The position numbers were made by a program, and so were the translations under genes. 31,723 nt of DNA from assembly GCA_937902125.1 (NCBI GenBank), contig CALDIB010000051.1, positions 1 through 31,723 of the forward strand, given 5' to 3'. Below the pieces are notes generated by a model. The model saw only the letters and a list, made by a program, of their open reading frames with translations. It had not been told where the DNA came from and did not search any database. Below are positions 16,485-24,214 of the stretch, one piece after another (positions within the stretch are counted from its first letter, which is position 1; every line of letters starts with the position of its first letter). This DNA is from an uncultured Treponema sp. (GTDB lineage Bacteria > Spirochaetota > Spirochaetia > Treponematales > Treponemataceae).

Positions 16485-17927
16485 ATGAAAATCGTAATTG
16501 TAGGCGCTGGATTTACCGGCCGCCAGCTGGCGCGCCGGCTCATCAACGAAAGAAACGAAGTTGTCTTGATTGACAATTCCGAGGAAGTGGTTCGCCACGC
16601 CTCCAACACCCTTGACTGCGAAATTAAGGAAATGGACGGAAACAACCTTGAAAATTTGGAAGAGGTTGGAATCGGAAAGGCCGACGCTTTGGTTTGCGTG
16701 ACTTCCAACGACGAAGTGAACATGATTACTTGCTCGCTGGTGGATTCAGTTTACCCGGACATTTTGAAAATCGCCCGCGTCAGAAATTTTTCTTACTACA
16801 TGAACACCGCCGCCGCCGTCAAAAAGCACGCGGAAACTTTTAGCGGAAAGCACCGTCCCCTTTACGGAATCGACTACATGGTCAACCCCGACATTGAGGC
16901 CGCCGACGCGGTTGTCCACGCCGTTGAAAGCGGCGCCGTAAGCGACGTCGTCACCTTTGAAAATTCTGAATACGAAATAAGCAGAATCACAATCGCCCAA
17001 GGCGCGCCTCTTGCGGGACAACAACTGAAAAATGTCCGCCGCTTGACTTCAAAGCCCTTTCTCATAGCCTATGTTGAAAGCGGAGAAAAAACTTCCTTGC
17101 CCAGCGGCCCCACGCTTTTAAACGCGGGAGACAGCATCGGCGTTCTTTCCCGCAAAGAAGACATCGGCGACTTGCTTGCCCTTTGCGGCGCCAGCGTGGA
17201 GTCTTTGGAAAAAATCGCCTTGGTGGGCGCGGGCAGAATTGGAACTTTGATTGCCGACCGATTGATTGCCAAGCAAAAAAATTCAATCATTTCAAAATTT
17301 TTTGGAAAGCGGGTCAGAGTTGGAAAAAATTTCGCGATTGTTGACCAAGACGACATTCTTGCAAGAGAAGCCAGCGAGCGCTATCCAACCGCCCGCGTCT
17401 TTAAGGGCGACATCACCGACGAAACATTTTTGCGGGAAGAGGGCTTGACCGAATACGACTTGGTGATTTGCGCCACCCACAACCGCGAGCTTAACATGGT
17501 TGTCGCCGCCTATCTTGAATCCCTTGGAGTGGGCCGCTCGGTAAGTTTGGTAGAAAGCTCCACCTTCGCGCAAATTGCCCGCAAGCTTGGCGTTGACGTT
17601 CCAGTTCCACTGCGGGACACGGTTGTTGACTCAATCTTGAGCCACTTGCGCGGGAAAAGCGTCACGGGAATTCATACCGTTTCGTCCGGCCAGCTTGAGA
17701 TTGTTGAATGCGTTTTGCCGCCCAGCTCAAAGTTTGTGGGAAAGTCGCTTTTAGACATTTCAAACCCAGGAGATTTTTTGGTCATGCTTGAAAAAAAGGC
17801 CGGCGCGCAAAATTATGTCATTCCTGTCGGAAGTACGATTCTTGACGCAAACGACCAATTGATCATCATAGCCCGCGCCGAAGAAACGCAAAAAATATTA
17901 AAGCTTTTTGGAGCGGAATCCCAATGA
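16485..17927 (+). CDS. trkA: Trk potassium uptake regulator TrkA
   Basis: 480 aa cytoplasmic NAD(H)-binding gating protein of the TrkAH potassium channel. It has two copies of the RCK unit. The first Rossmann motif is GAGFTGRQ (G7, G9, G12), the second GAGRIGTL (G248, G250, G253), each followed by an RCK_C/TrkA_C domain (about 140-225 and 385-475). This full double-RCK length matches classical TrkA. The stop overlaps the trkH start by 4 bp (ATGA), so translation is coupled. A TAAAAT box ends 6 nt before the ATG, although GGAAG in that gap could also serve as a ribosome site. Confidence 0.97.
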   Translation: MKIVIVGAGFTGRQLARRLINERNEVVLIDNSEEVVRHASNTLDCEIKEMDGNNLENLEEVGIGKADALVCVTSNDEVNMITCSLVDSVYPDILKIARVRNFSYYMNTAAAVKKHAETFSGKHRPLYGIDYMVNPDIEAADAVVHAVESGAVSDVVTFENSEYEISRITIAQGAPLAGQQLKNVRRLTSKPFLIAYVESGEKTSLPSGPTLLNAGDSIGVLSRKEDIGDLLALCGASVESLEKIALVGAGRIGTLIADRLIAKQKNSIISKFFGKRVRVGKNFAIVDQDDILAREASERYPTARVFKGDITDETFLREEGLTEYDLVICATHNRELNMVVAAYLESLGVGRSVSLVESSTFAQIARKLGVDVPVPLRDTVVDSILSHLRGKSVTGIHTVSSGQLEIVECVLPPSSKFVGKSLLDISNPGDFLVMLEKKAGAQNYVIPVGSTILDANDQLIIIARAEETQKILKLFGAESQ

Positions 17928-19369
17928 CCTTGTTTTCGTTTTTAAGAATTGAATTTTCAATTTTAGGAATAATCGGCGCCACATACATTTTTCCAATAAT
18001 CGCGGCGCTTTGTTTCAAGGAATACGCCGTTCTGCCTTCATTCTTGATTCCAATGGCGGCCGCGATTTTTTTGGCCCTTGTTTTTTTTGTCGCCGGAAGA
18101 AAAAAGAAAATCGCGCTTTCCACTCGCGGCGCCTTTGTGGTTGTTGCCTTCGCTTGGATTTTCGCCGGATTTTTTGGCTCGCTTCCATTTTACTTTAGCG
18201 GCTCAATTCCTCGCTGGATAGACGCGCTTTGGGAAAGCGTTTCCGGCTTTACGACAACCGGCGCCACAATTTTGAGCGATGTTGAATCTCTGCCCAACTC
18301 AATAAATTTGTGGCGCGCTGAAACCCACTGGCTTGGCGGCATGGGAATCGTGGCGCTTACCGTGGCGCTTTTTCCGCTGTTGGGCGTTGGCGGATTTCAA
18401 CTTATCAAGGCCGAAACCACCGGTCCCGAAAAAGGCAAGTTCACTCCAAAAATCACGACCACGGCAAAAGCGCTTTGGACAATTTACATTTTGTTCACTT
18501 GCCTTCAAACGCTCCTTTTAAAATTAGCAGGAATGAATTTCTTTGACGCGCTTTTGCATTCGTTCTCAACTGTGGGCACCGGCGGATTCAGCAACAAAAA
18601 CGCCAGCATCGGCGCCTACAATTCCGCGGCCATAGACGCCATTTGTACAGTCTTTATGTTTTTGGCCGGAGTGAATTTCACTCTTTACTTTTATCTTCTT
18701 TCCGGGAAAGTCAAAGACATTCGAGAAAACACTGAATTTAAAGTTTATGTCGCGATGATTTTTGTCTTTGTTCTTGGAATCACTTTTGCCAATGTCCAGC
18801 ATTACGGCGGCTTTTTAAAATCCCTTAGATATTCCTCGTTTCAAACCGCGACGATAATTTCCACCACAGGCTTTGCCACGGCGGACTACACATTTTGGCC
18901 GTCTTTGGCTCAAGCCTTTATTTTCTTCTTGTTCTTTACCGGCGGCTGTTCAGGCTCTACAAGCGGCGGCGTAAAAATAATCCGATGGGTGGTTTTCGCC
19001 AAACAAGCCAACAACGAGTTTTTAAAAACATTGCATCCCCATGGAGTTTTCAGCGTCCGCTTGAACAATCGCGCGGGTCGCAAGGACATTGTTTTTAATG
19101 TGGCCGCTTTTATGACCCTTTACTTGCTGCTGCTTGTCGTCACGACGCTTTTTGGCGCGGCGGCCAATTTGGATTTGACAACGGCCTTTACAGGCGCTCT
19201 CAGCATGGTGGGAAACGTCGGCCCCGCTTACGGCTTGCTTGGCCCGTCCTGCAACTACGGCTTTTTGCCCGCCGCGCTCAAAGGCTGGTATATGTTCGCA
19301 ATGCTGGCCGGCCGCTTGGAGTTGTACACGATGATTATTTTCTTCTTCCCGGAATTTTACAGAAAGTAA
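17924..19369 (+). CDS. trkH: Trk potassium channel subunit TrkH
   Basis: 481 aa integral membrane protein that conducts potassium (or sodium) under TrkA control. Four pore repeats are visible from their selectivity-loop glycines: SGFTTTGATIL (G113), STVGTGGFSN, STTGFATADY and SMVGNVGPAYG. About ten membrane helices are predicted, as expected. The GGCSGSTSGGVKIIR stretch, conserved in the family, follows pore helix 3. It starts inside the trkA stop codon and is followed by the palindrome at 19387-19429. Confidence 0.97.
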   Translation: MTLFSFLRIEFSILGIIGATYIFPIIAALCFKEYAVLPSFLIPMAAAIFLALVFFVAGRKKKIALSTRGAFVVVAFAWIFAGFFGSLPFYFSGSIPRWIDALWESVSGFTTTGATILSDVESLPNSINLWRAETHWLGGMGIVALTVALFPLLGVGGFQLIKAETTGPEKGKFTPKITTTAKALWTIYILFTCLQTLLLKLAGMNFFDALLHSFSTVGTGGFSNKNASIGAYNSAAIDAICTVFMFLAGVNFTLYFYLLSGKVKDIRENTEFKVYVAMIFVFVLGITFANVQHYGGFLKSLRYSSFQTATIISTTGFATADYTFWPSLAQAFIFFLFFTGGCSGSTSGGVKIIRWVVFAKQANNEFLKTLHPHGVFSVRLNNRAGRKDIVFNVAAFMTLYLLLLVVTTLFGAAANLDLTTAFTGALSMVGNVGPAYGLLGPSCNYGFLPAALKGWYMFAMLAGRLELYTMIIFFFPEFYRK

Positions 19370-19386
19370 AAACGGAAAGAATTTAG

Positions 19387-19429
19387 GGAACCTCTAAAAA
19401 CTCCCTTTCAGAAAGTTTTTAGAGGTTCC
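19387..19429. repeat. Palindromic repeat, copy 2, between convergent trkH and ACT gene
   Basis: 16-bp perfect arms GGAACCTCTAAAAACT (19387-19402) and AGTTTTTAGAGGTTCC (19414-19429) around an 11-nt loop. The arms share the core CCTCTAAAAA/TTTTTAGAGG with the elements at both window ends. It lacks a T-run, but the hairpin could still act as a transcription barrier or mRNA-stabilising structure for both genes. A second small palindrome, AAGTCGCTAT/ATAGCGCGACTT with TATAAT at its centre, lies at 19440-19462. Confidence 0.8.
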
Positions 19430-19495
19430 TGCGAGTTGCAAGTCGCTATAATAGCGCGACTTACAAAATCGCATTTTGCGCCTGAGTTCAGCTTG

Positions 19496-19915
19496 TTACA
19501 AATCTCCTTGCTCCAGCAACTTTACGCCGGCGGACTTCAAGATGTCCACAGTCTTGTCTTGGTCGTCTGTTTTTATGACGATGTTGGCGCCGTCGTTTTG
19601 AACTGAAAGGCCGTAAATGTAGCTGATGTTGAGTCCGGCGTCAAGAACCAGTTGGACCACTTTGGAAAAGCCGCCGGTTTCGTTGGGAACGCAAACGCCG
19701 ACAACGTCGCTGGCCTTGGAAGTGATTCCTTTTTCCTTAAGAACGTTGTAGGCCCTGTCGGTGTCGCTGACCAAAACGCGAAGAACGCCAAAATCGTTTG
19801 TGTCCGCCAAACTTGCCGAAAAAATGTTGATGTTCTCGCCGCTCAAAATTTTTAACACCTCGCCCAGAGAGCCGCCCTTGTTTTCCAAAAATATTGAAAG
19901 CTGTTTAATGAACAT
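19496..19915 (-). CDS. Tandem ACT-domain regulatory protein
   Basis: 139 aa consisting of two ACT domains (about 1-67 and 69-135), the amino-acid-binding regulatory fold. The starts IKQLSIFLENKGGSLGEVLKIL and VCVPNETGGFSKVVQLVLDA show the typical Gly-rich ligand loop. This stand-alone form is commonly found beside phenylacetate-CoA ligase and indolepyruvate oxidoreductase genes and probably senses aromatic or branched amino acids. The start at 19915 was chosen over an ORF start 33 bp upstream because AAGGAG lies 8 nt before it. It is the last gene after paaK. Confidence 0.9.
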   Translation of the reverse strand: MFIKQLSIFLENKGGSLGEVLKILSGENINIFSASLADTNDFGVLRVLVSDTDRAYNVLKEKGITSKASDVVGVCVPNETGGFSKVVQLVLDAGLNISYIYGLSVQNDGANIVIKTDDQDKTVDILKSAGVKLLEQGDL

Positions 19916-19990
19916 AATTTTTCTCCTTAATGAATTTTTGCCAACCAAAACGGCGGCGGCTTTTAGGCTTGCGGCCGTTCCGCTTGGCGT

Positions 19991-21292
19991 TTACTGGTAC
20001 AACTTGCGCCTGTCTTCAACATGCTTAGTCTTTCCGTCGGAATGGACTAGCGCGTTGGGCTGGACAAGGCTAACCTTGGCGTTAAGGCCAAGCGCTTCGC
20101 GCAGCTTGTCGTGAATCTGCTTTGAAAGGTTTTCAAGCTTGGAAACTTCGTCGCTAAAGAAGCGCTCGTCAACTTCAACTTGAACTTCAAGCGTGTCGCT
20201 GTTGTCAACGCGGTCAACCACAATCATGTAATGCGGAGTCGTTCCGTCAATCGTCAAAAGCGCCGCCTCAACCTGCGACGGGAACACGTTCACGCCGCGA
20301 ATGATGAGCATGTCGTCTGTTCTTCCCTTAAAGCGCTGGATGCGCGCCATAGTTCGCCCGCAAGAGCATTTGGAAGTTTGGACGCTTGTCAAATCTTTTG
20401 TGCGGTAGCGGATTAGCGGCATTCCCTCTTTGGTCAGCGTGGTGATTACAAGCTCGCCGCTTTGTCCTTCGGGAACGGCTTTTAGCGTGGCCGGGTCAAG
20501 AATCTCCGGCAAAAAGTGGTCTTCCCAAATGTGAAGACCCGCGTGCGCGTCGCAGTCGGCGGCCACTCCAGGCCCTAAAATTTCTGTCAAGCCGTAAATG
20601 TCGTAGGCCTTGATTCCCAGACGCTTTTCTATTGAATCGCGCATTTCGTTGGTCCAAGGTTCCGCGCCGCAAATGGCGGTCTTTAATTTAATCTTGTCAA
20701 CCAAGCCTTCTTTTTGCAAGTCTTCGGCAACATGCAAAAGATAAGAAGGCGTGCAAGCGATAGAAGTGGCGCCGCAGTCAATCATCATGTCGATAAGCTT
20801 TTTTGTGTTGCCGGTGGACATCGGAAGGACAAGCGCGCCGACATATTCCGCGCCGTAATGCGCTCCCAAGCCGCCGGTGAACAAGCCGTAGCCGTAGCCG
20901 ACTTGAATCACGTCGTCCTTTGTAACGCCCGCCATCGTAAGGCATCGCGCCGAACATTCCGACCAAGTGTCGATGTCGCGCCTTGTGTAGACCGCGATTT
21001 TTGGCTTTCCGGTGGTTCCGCTAGAAGCGTGGACGCGAACCAATTCGGACTTAGGAACGGCGGCAAGCCCAAACGGATAGGCGGCGTTCAAGTCCTCATA
21101 AGTGGTAAAGGGAAGCTTTTCGATGTCCTCAAGGCCGCGAATGTCGCCAGGCTCCACTCCCGCCTTTTGCATTTTTTCGCGGTAGTAGGGAACATTGTGG
21201 TAAACATACGCGACGATTTTAACAAGACGCTCGCATTGAAGCTTTTTTAGCGCCTCCCGGTCCATACATTCCTTTGTTTGGTTCCAATACAT
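19991..21292 (-). CDS. paaK: Phenylacetate-CoA ligase (aryl-acetate:CoA ligase)
   Basis: 433 aa adenylate-forming enzyme joining phenylacetate or a similar aryl acid to CoA at the cost of ATP to AMP; working in reverse it could conserve energy from aryl-acetyl-CoA. The AMP-binding loop SSGTTGKPK, the DIYGLTEI motif, the YRTKD hinge and the C-terminal GRTDDMLIIRGVNVFPSQVE typical of PaaK are all present, and length is normal. AAGGAG precedes the ATG. With the IorAB genes of this window it fits fermentation of aromatic amino acids: aryl-pyruvate to aryl-acetyl-CoA to aryl-acetate. Confidence 0.96.
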   Translation of the reverse strand: MYWNQTKECMDREALKKLQCERLVKIVAYVYHNVPYYREKMQKAGVEPGDIRGLEDIEKLPFTTYEDLNAAYPFGLAAVPKSELVRVHASSGTTGKPKIAVYTRRDIDTWSECSARCLTMAGVTKDDVIQVGYGYGLFTGGLGAHYGAEYVGALVLPMSTGNTKKLIDMMIDCGATSIACTPSYLLHVAEDLQKEGLVDKIKLKTAICGAEPWTNEMRDSIEKRLGIKAYDIYGLTEILGPGVAADCDAHAGLHIWEDHFLPEILDPATLKAVPEGQSGELVITTLTKEGMPLIRYRTKDLTSVQTSKCSCGRTMARIQRFKGRTDDMLIIRGVNVFPSQVEAALLTIDGTTPHYMIVVDRVDNSDTLEVQVEVDERFFSDEVSKLENLSKQIHDKLREALGLNAKVSLVQPNALVHSDGKTKHVEDRRKLYQ

Positions 21293-21320
21293 ATTTACGA
21301 TTCTCCTTTGGAGTTAAATG

Positions 21321-21770
21321 CTATTCTTCAATGAAAATCTCTAAATCAGCTTTGGTTGATTTCCAGTTTTCATACACGCCAAAAAACAAAGGCGACAAGC
21401 GTTCCCAATCAAGGGCATAGCCGTATGAATGGCGGAACACATGGCGAAAACTAAGATAATCCAACAAAGCCTCGTGAATGTTTTCTTTTAAGACAGCTTT
21501 GCGCGCGGCAGTTTGAACAAACATGGAGTCTAGAATTTCCTTATGCCAGCGTTGGCTTGAAAAAGACGCGCCATCGATTTGTTTTGCTATAAGAACAAAA
21601 ATATTTTCCAAACCATTATAGTATGAATGCAATGTCGAGCCAACCGCGTTTAATTCTATAAAGTCAGGCTCTTTTAACTTGCTTTTTTCTTCTAAAATTT
21701 TAGCCTTATCAAGAAGCGTGTCAATTTGAGAAATTTCAAATTTTATTTTTTCACGCAATGGTCTATCCAA
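21321..21770 (-). CDS. hepT: HepT-like HEPN toxin of a MntA-HepT (type VII) toxin-antitoxin pair
   Basis: 149 aa, all-alpha HEPN-type protein. The RNase signature R-x4-H-x-Y is complete at R109, H114 and Y116 (RHVFRHSY). It would cleave RNA when free of its partner. The start overlaps the end of the nucleotidyltransferase gene by 8 bp, so the pair is translationally coupled with the antitoxin first. In characterised pairs the MNT partner AMPylates HepT on the tyrosine of this motif, and that tyrosine is present here. Confidence 0.88.
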   Translation of the reverse strand: MDRPLREKIKFEISQIDTLLDKAKILEEKSKLKEPDFIELNAVGSTLHSYYNGLENIFVLIAKQIDGASFSSQRWHKEILDSMFVQTAARKAVLKENIHEALLDYLSFRHVFRHSYGYALDWERLSPLFFGVYENWKSTKADLEIFIEE

Positions 21771-22035
21771 TTTTTTTTAATTCTCCAATTCGTTGAAGCA
21801 GTTCAAAAAAATCTTTTTGGAAGTCAAAGTCAACAAGGTCAACCTCCATGTTCAAAGCTTCTTCAAGTTGCCAATGTATGCGGAAAAACATTTTTGGCGG
21901 CAATCCTTTTACCCCCAAGTCTAAATCGGACCCAGAATGCGCGCGGCCAGTCGCCTGAGAGCCAAAAAGAAAAACCTCAGAGCATCCCGCGTTTTTGAGA
22001 AGATTTGTGGCCGTCATGAGCATTCCATTGTCCAT
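21763..22035 (-). CDS. mntA: MntA-like minimal nucleotidyltransferase antitoxin
   Basis: 90 aa. The nucleotidyltransferase signature G-S-x10-D-x-D is exact (G25, S26, D37, D39: FGSQATGRAHSGSDLDLGV), and a third acidic residue lies in VDLVDF. It likely neutralises HepT by adding AMP to its active-site tyrosine. A TATAAT box (plus 22044-22049) ends 8 nt before the ATG and there is no ribosome site, so the mRNA has almost no leader. The Xre regulator gene lies 55 bp upstream on the same strand. Confidence 0.9.
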   Translation of the reverse strand: MDNGMLMTATNLLKNAGCSEVFLFGSQATGRAHSGSDLDLGVKGLPPKMFFRIHWQLEEALNMEVDLVDFDFQKDFFELLQRIGELKKIG

Positions 22036-22090
22036 AGCGACTTATTATAGCGCAGGTTAAAAAAAAATGATAGGGAATTCTGTTGCAAAG

Positions 22091-22378
22091 TCACAATCGG
22101 TTCAGCATACTGATGATGTCGGACTTTATTTCTTGTTTTATTTGGGATTCTGTGGAATCGTCAGACTCGGGGAAAAATTCTCGCGGACTTACACCCAAGG
22201 CCTTTGCAATTCGGATAAGAGTCATGGCGGATGGCTCTTTTTTGCCTGTTTCTATGTTTGTGTAAAAGCCTTGCGACATATTCGCTCTAAGACATAATTC
22301 CATCTGTGAAACCTTTTTCTTTTTGCGTATGAGTCGAATAGACTGAATTACATATTGCAAGACTTCTTCATTTGACAT
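22091..22378 (-). CDS. Xre-family helix-turn-helix transcription regulator
   Basis: 95 aa from ATG at 22378. The HTH_3 domain covers about residues 10-70 (IRLIRKKKKVSQMELCLRAN, YTNIETGKKEPSAMTLIRIAKALGV), and a short acidic tail follows. It is divergent from the type III toxin-antitoxin locus and sits upstream of mntA-hepT, so it could control either. A 12-bp direct repeat lies 42-65 bp upstream of its start and is a candidate operator. A TTG 18 bp upstream is an alternative start. Confidence 0.9.
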   Translation of the reverse strand: MSNEEVLQYVIQSIRLIRKKKKVSQMELCLRANMSQGFYTNIETGKKEPSAMTLIRIAKALGVSPREFFPESDDSTESQIKQEIKSDIISMLNRL

Positions 22379-22419
22379 GATAAAAAACATAAACAAAGAA
22401 GCGTAAAAATACCAACTTT

Positions 22420-22443
22420 TATAGAGTTTATTATAGAGTTTAT
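22420..22443. promoter_or_regulatory. Tandem 12-bp direct repeat, candidate Xre operator
   Basis: TATAGAGTTTAT occurs twice head to tail with no gap (22420-22431, 22432-22443) between the divergent Xre gene and the antitoxin RNA promoter at 22459. Read on the minus strand it contains TATAAT and TATAAA, which may be the Xre promoter, so binding here would be autoregulatory. Confidence 0.5.
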
Positions 22444-22458
22444 TATGTTTTAAAACAG

Positions 22459-22487
22459 TTGACTTTTTAGGAAACCAATTGTATATT
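22459..22487 (+). promoter_or_regulatory. Promoter of the type III antitoxin RNA
   Basis: TTGACT (22459-22464), 17-bp spacer, TATATT (22482-22487). The predicted start at about 22494 is immediately before the first 35-nt antitoxin repeat. Confidence 0.8.
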
Positions 22488-22495
22488 ATAGTTAT

Positions 22496-22600
22496 TGGGA
22501 GCGTTCCTTCCCTAAATGGAAAACTTAAACTGAGTACGTTCCGACTCTGAGCGGAAAACTTAAACTGGGTACGCTCCGACCCAAACTGGAGAACTTAAAG
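22496..22600 (+). ncRNA. Type III antitoxin RNA, three tandem 35-nt repeats
   Basis: Exactly three 35-nt repeats lie head to tail: 22496-22530, 22531-22565 and 22566-22600. Each begins TG[AG]G, contains CG[TC]TCC and ends GGA[AG]AACTTAAA. Within each the pairs GGG/CCC (copies 1 and 3) or GAGT/ACTC (copy 2) co-vary, so an RNA stem is kept while its sequence changes. A terminator and the toxin gene follow. Promoter, tandem repeats, terminator and toxin gene is the defining layout of ToxIN/AbiQ-type systems. Repeat number and length are closest to AbiQ's antiQ (about 2.8 repeats of 35 nt). The toxin normally cuts this RNA into repeat units that then inhibit it. Confidence 0.92.
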
Positions 22601-22601
22601 G

Positions 22602-22636
22602 GGCGGTCTTCCTAAATCAGGAGGCCGCCTTTTTTT
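22602..22636 (+). terminator. Intrinsic (leaky) terminator between antitoxin RNA and toxin gene
   Basis: GGCGGTCTTCCT pairs with AGGAGGCCGCC around AAATC, then a run of seven T residues. In type III systems this terminator sets the excess of antitoxin RNA over toxin mRNA. Confidence 0.9.
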
Positions 22637-22646
22637 GAGAAAAATA

Positions 22647-23163
22647 ATGGCAGAAGAGAATATTTTCTATATTGTAAGCGACGAGTATATCGCCTACCTT
22701 TCAAAATCGGAATCTCGCGTGATGAAAAACAAGCCCGAGGAACGGACTTACCACAGAAAGTATGTTGGCATTATAACAGAACTGAATGGATTTATTTGTT
22801 CCAATGTCTTCTCCAAAAGAAAAAGATTTTGAGAATGGAAAAATACGTAAGGACAACCTTACAACTATCTATATGAGGAACAAAAATAAATTATACGGAA
22901 CGCTTAGATTCAATTGCATGATTCCTGTGCCAAATTCAGAACTGTCCGAATATAAAATTAATGACGAGGGCGATTTCAGCTATAAAATGCTTATGCTTGC
23001 CGAATACAATTTTTGCAAAGTCAACAAGACTAAAATTGAGAAAACCGCAAAAAATCTATATAACAAGAAACTCTCGGCAAATGAATCCGATTTTTCTGTT
23101 GGAAGGATAGTTGTTGACTTTAAGAGGGTTGAGGATGCCTGCAGGGGCTATAAAAGACAATAA
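22647..23163 (+). pseudogene. ToxN/AbiQ-family type III toxin ribonuclease, frameshifted
   Basis: The product is split over two frames. Codons from ATG 22647 give the family N-terminus (IFYIVSDEYIAYLSK, then YVGIITELNGF), then that frame ends at 22832. The next frame, from about 22790, continues with LFVPMSSPKEKDF, LRFNCMIPVPNSEL and YKMLMLAEYNFCKVN to 23163. Relatives have about two more residues between NG and F-x-P-[LM]-x-SPK, so a 5-nt deletion near 22786-22796 explains both the gap and the frame change. Intact length would be about 170 aa, as for ToxN. The family is an endoribonuclease used against phages. As read, the toxin is dead, unless this is a sequencing error. It converges with the thioesterase gene. 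Confidence 0.85.
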
Positions 23164-23176
23164 TTTCATCCTACAA

Positions 23177-23590
23177 TTACTTTCTCACCTTATATCCCGT
23201 GGTTTGCGCGACGGCAATGGGGCGTTTTTTTCCGTCCAAAAATTCGTAGATGTCTATTTGGTAAAAGCTAGAAGACCTTCCGTCCTTGAGCGGAAAGGCT
23301 TCGGCAAAAAGCAAATCGCTTTTGGCGCTGTTCATCATGCTTATCGAACTAGTAAGCGTAACCGAAGCGACATTGTTTTCTGGCGAAGAATTTGTGGCCA
23401 CGGCAAAGGCAAAGTCCGCCATCGTAAAGTAAACCGCGCCCATAGTAAAGCCAAGCGCGTTCTTGTGCCGCTCGTCAAGTTTAAGTTGAATTTTAGAGCG
23501 GCCGCCGTCCGCCTCTAAAATTTCAATGCCGGTGGTCTCGGTGGCGTATTTGTCTTTTGCAAAAAACTTTTTTACCTGGTCAAGTTCCAT
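23177..23590 (-). CDS. Hotdog-fold acyl-CoA thioesterase, PaaI-like
   Basis: 137 aa single hotdog domain. The region HKNALGFTMGAVYFTMADFAFAVATN matches the helix and active-site segment of PaaI-type thioesterases (usually HxNxxGxxHGGxxxxLAD). Here the second conserved His-Gly-Gly is TMGA, so the catalytic arrangement is slightly unusual. It would hydrolyse aryl-acetyl-CoA to the free acid. It starts 1 bp after the iorB stop, so it is in the same operon as the oxidoreductase. Confidence 0.85.
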   Translation of the reverse strand: MELDQVKKFFAKDKYATETTGIEILEADGGRSKIQLKLDERHKNALGFTMGAVYFTMADFAFAVATNSSPENNVASVTLTSSISMMNSAKSDLLFAEAFPLKDGRSSSFYQIDIYEFLDGKKRPIAVAQTTGYKVRK

Positions 23591-23591
23591 C

Positions 23592-24164
23592 TTATTCCCC
23601 GCGGCCTAAGGCAAAGGCTTTTTTGTTCATTTCCAAAAATTGCGGCTTGACGCACTGCTCAAGCGCGGACATCCATTCTTCTTTGCTTATGTCCTTGCAG
23701 TAATTTGAAAAGCGGCCCATCAAGACAATGTTGGCGCTTTTTGAAGAGCCTGCCTTTAGCGCGAGCGAAAGAGCGTCAATCGCGTCAACCTTGGCCCCTG
23801 CAGCGCGCATTTTGTCCAAAAGATTTTCGGGGTATTCCGCCGCTCCTGTGATTACCGGCATCGGGTCAATTTGCTGGTCGTTCACGATTACAGTTCCGCC
23901 AAGCTTAAGGTTTTCCATATAGCGCGCGGCTTCTAGCGTTTCAAAAGAAATTATGTAGTCCGCCTGCCCCTTGTCTATTACAGGAGAATAAACCTCGTCG
24001 CCGTAGCGCGCGTAAGTCACAACGCTTCCGCCGCGCTGGCTCATTCCGTGAACCTCGCTCACCTTGACCTCAACGCCCTTGTTCAGCAAAACGCGGCCCA
24101 AAAGCTTGCTTGCCAAAAGCGAGCCTTGCCCGCCCACTCCGACTATCATAACGTTTGTTGTCAT
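23592..24164 (-). CDS. iorB: Indolepyruvate:ferredoxin oxidoreductase, beta subunit
   Basis: 190 aa, the usual IorB length. The glycine-rich start VMIVGVGGQGSLLASKLLG and the SEVHGMSQRGGSVVTYARYG motif are diagnostic of the gamma/beta domain of 2-oxoacid:ferredoxin oxidoreductases. With IorA it oxidatively decarboxylates aryl-pyruvates to aryl-acetyl-CoA and reduces ferredoxin. TACACT (plus 24171-24176) ends 6 nt before the ATG, with TTGCCG 17 bp further up and no Shine-Dalgarno, so the mRNA is probably leaderless. iorA lies 2.2 kb away beyond a cyclase gene on the other strand, so the two subunits are not co-transcribed. Confidence 0.96.
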   Translation of the reverse strand: MTTNVMIVGVGGQGSLLASKLLGRVLLNKGVEVKVSEVHGMSQRGGSVVTYARYGDEVYSPVIDKGQADYIISFETLEAARYMENLKLGGTVIVNDQQIDPMPVITGAAEYPENLLDKMRAAGAKVDAIDALSLALKAGSSKSANIVLMGRFSNYCKDISKEEWMSALEQCVKPQFLEMNKKAFALGRGE

Positions 24165-24170
24165 GCAAAA

Positions 24171-24199
24171 AGTGTAGCATTTATTTTTATTTACGGCAA
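24171..24199 (-). promoter_or_regulatory. Putative iorB promoter, leaderless
   Basis: On the minus strand TTGCCG (plus 24194-24199), 17-bp spacer, TACACT (plus 24171-24176), 6 nt to ATG. Each hexamer matches 4 of 6 consensus bases. Confidence 0.45.
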
Positions 24200-24214
24200 G
24201 GAGATTTTAAACTA

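Noticed and set aside
22091..22378. Xre protein as the protein antitoxin of HepT
   Set aside because: The overlapping MntA carries the intact nucleotidyltransferase signature and is the known partner; Xre is separated by 55 bp.
22780..22832. Programmed ribosomal frameshift in the type III toxin gene
   Set aside because: There is an A/T-rich run but also missing residues relative to the family, which a deletion explains and a programmed shift does not.
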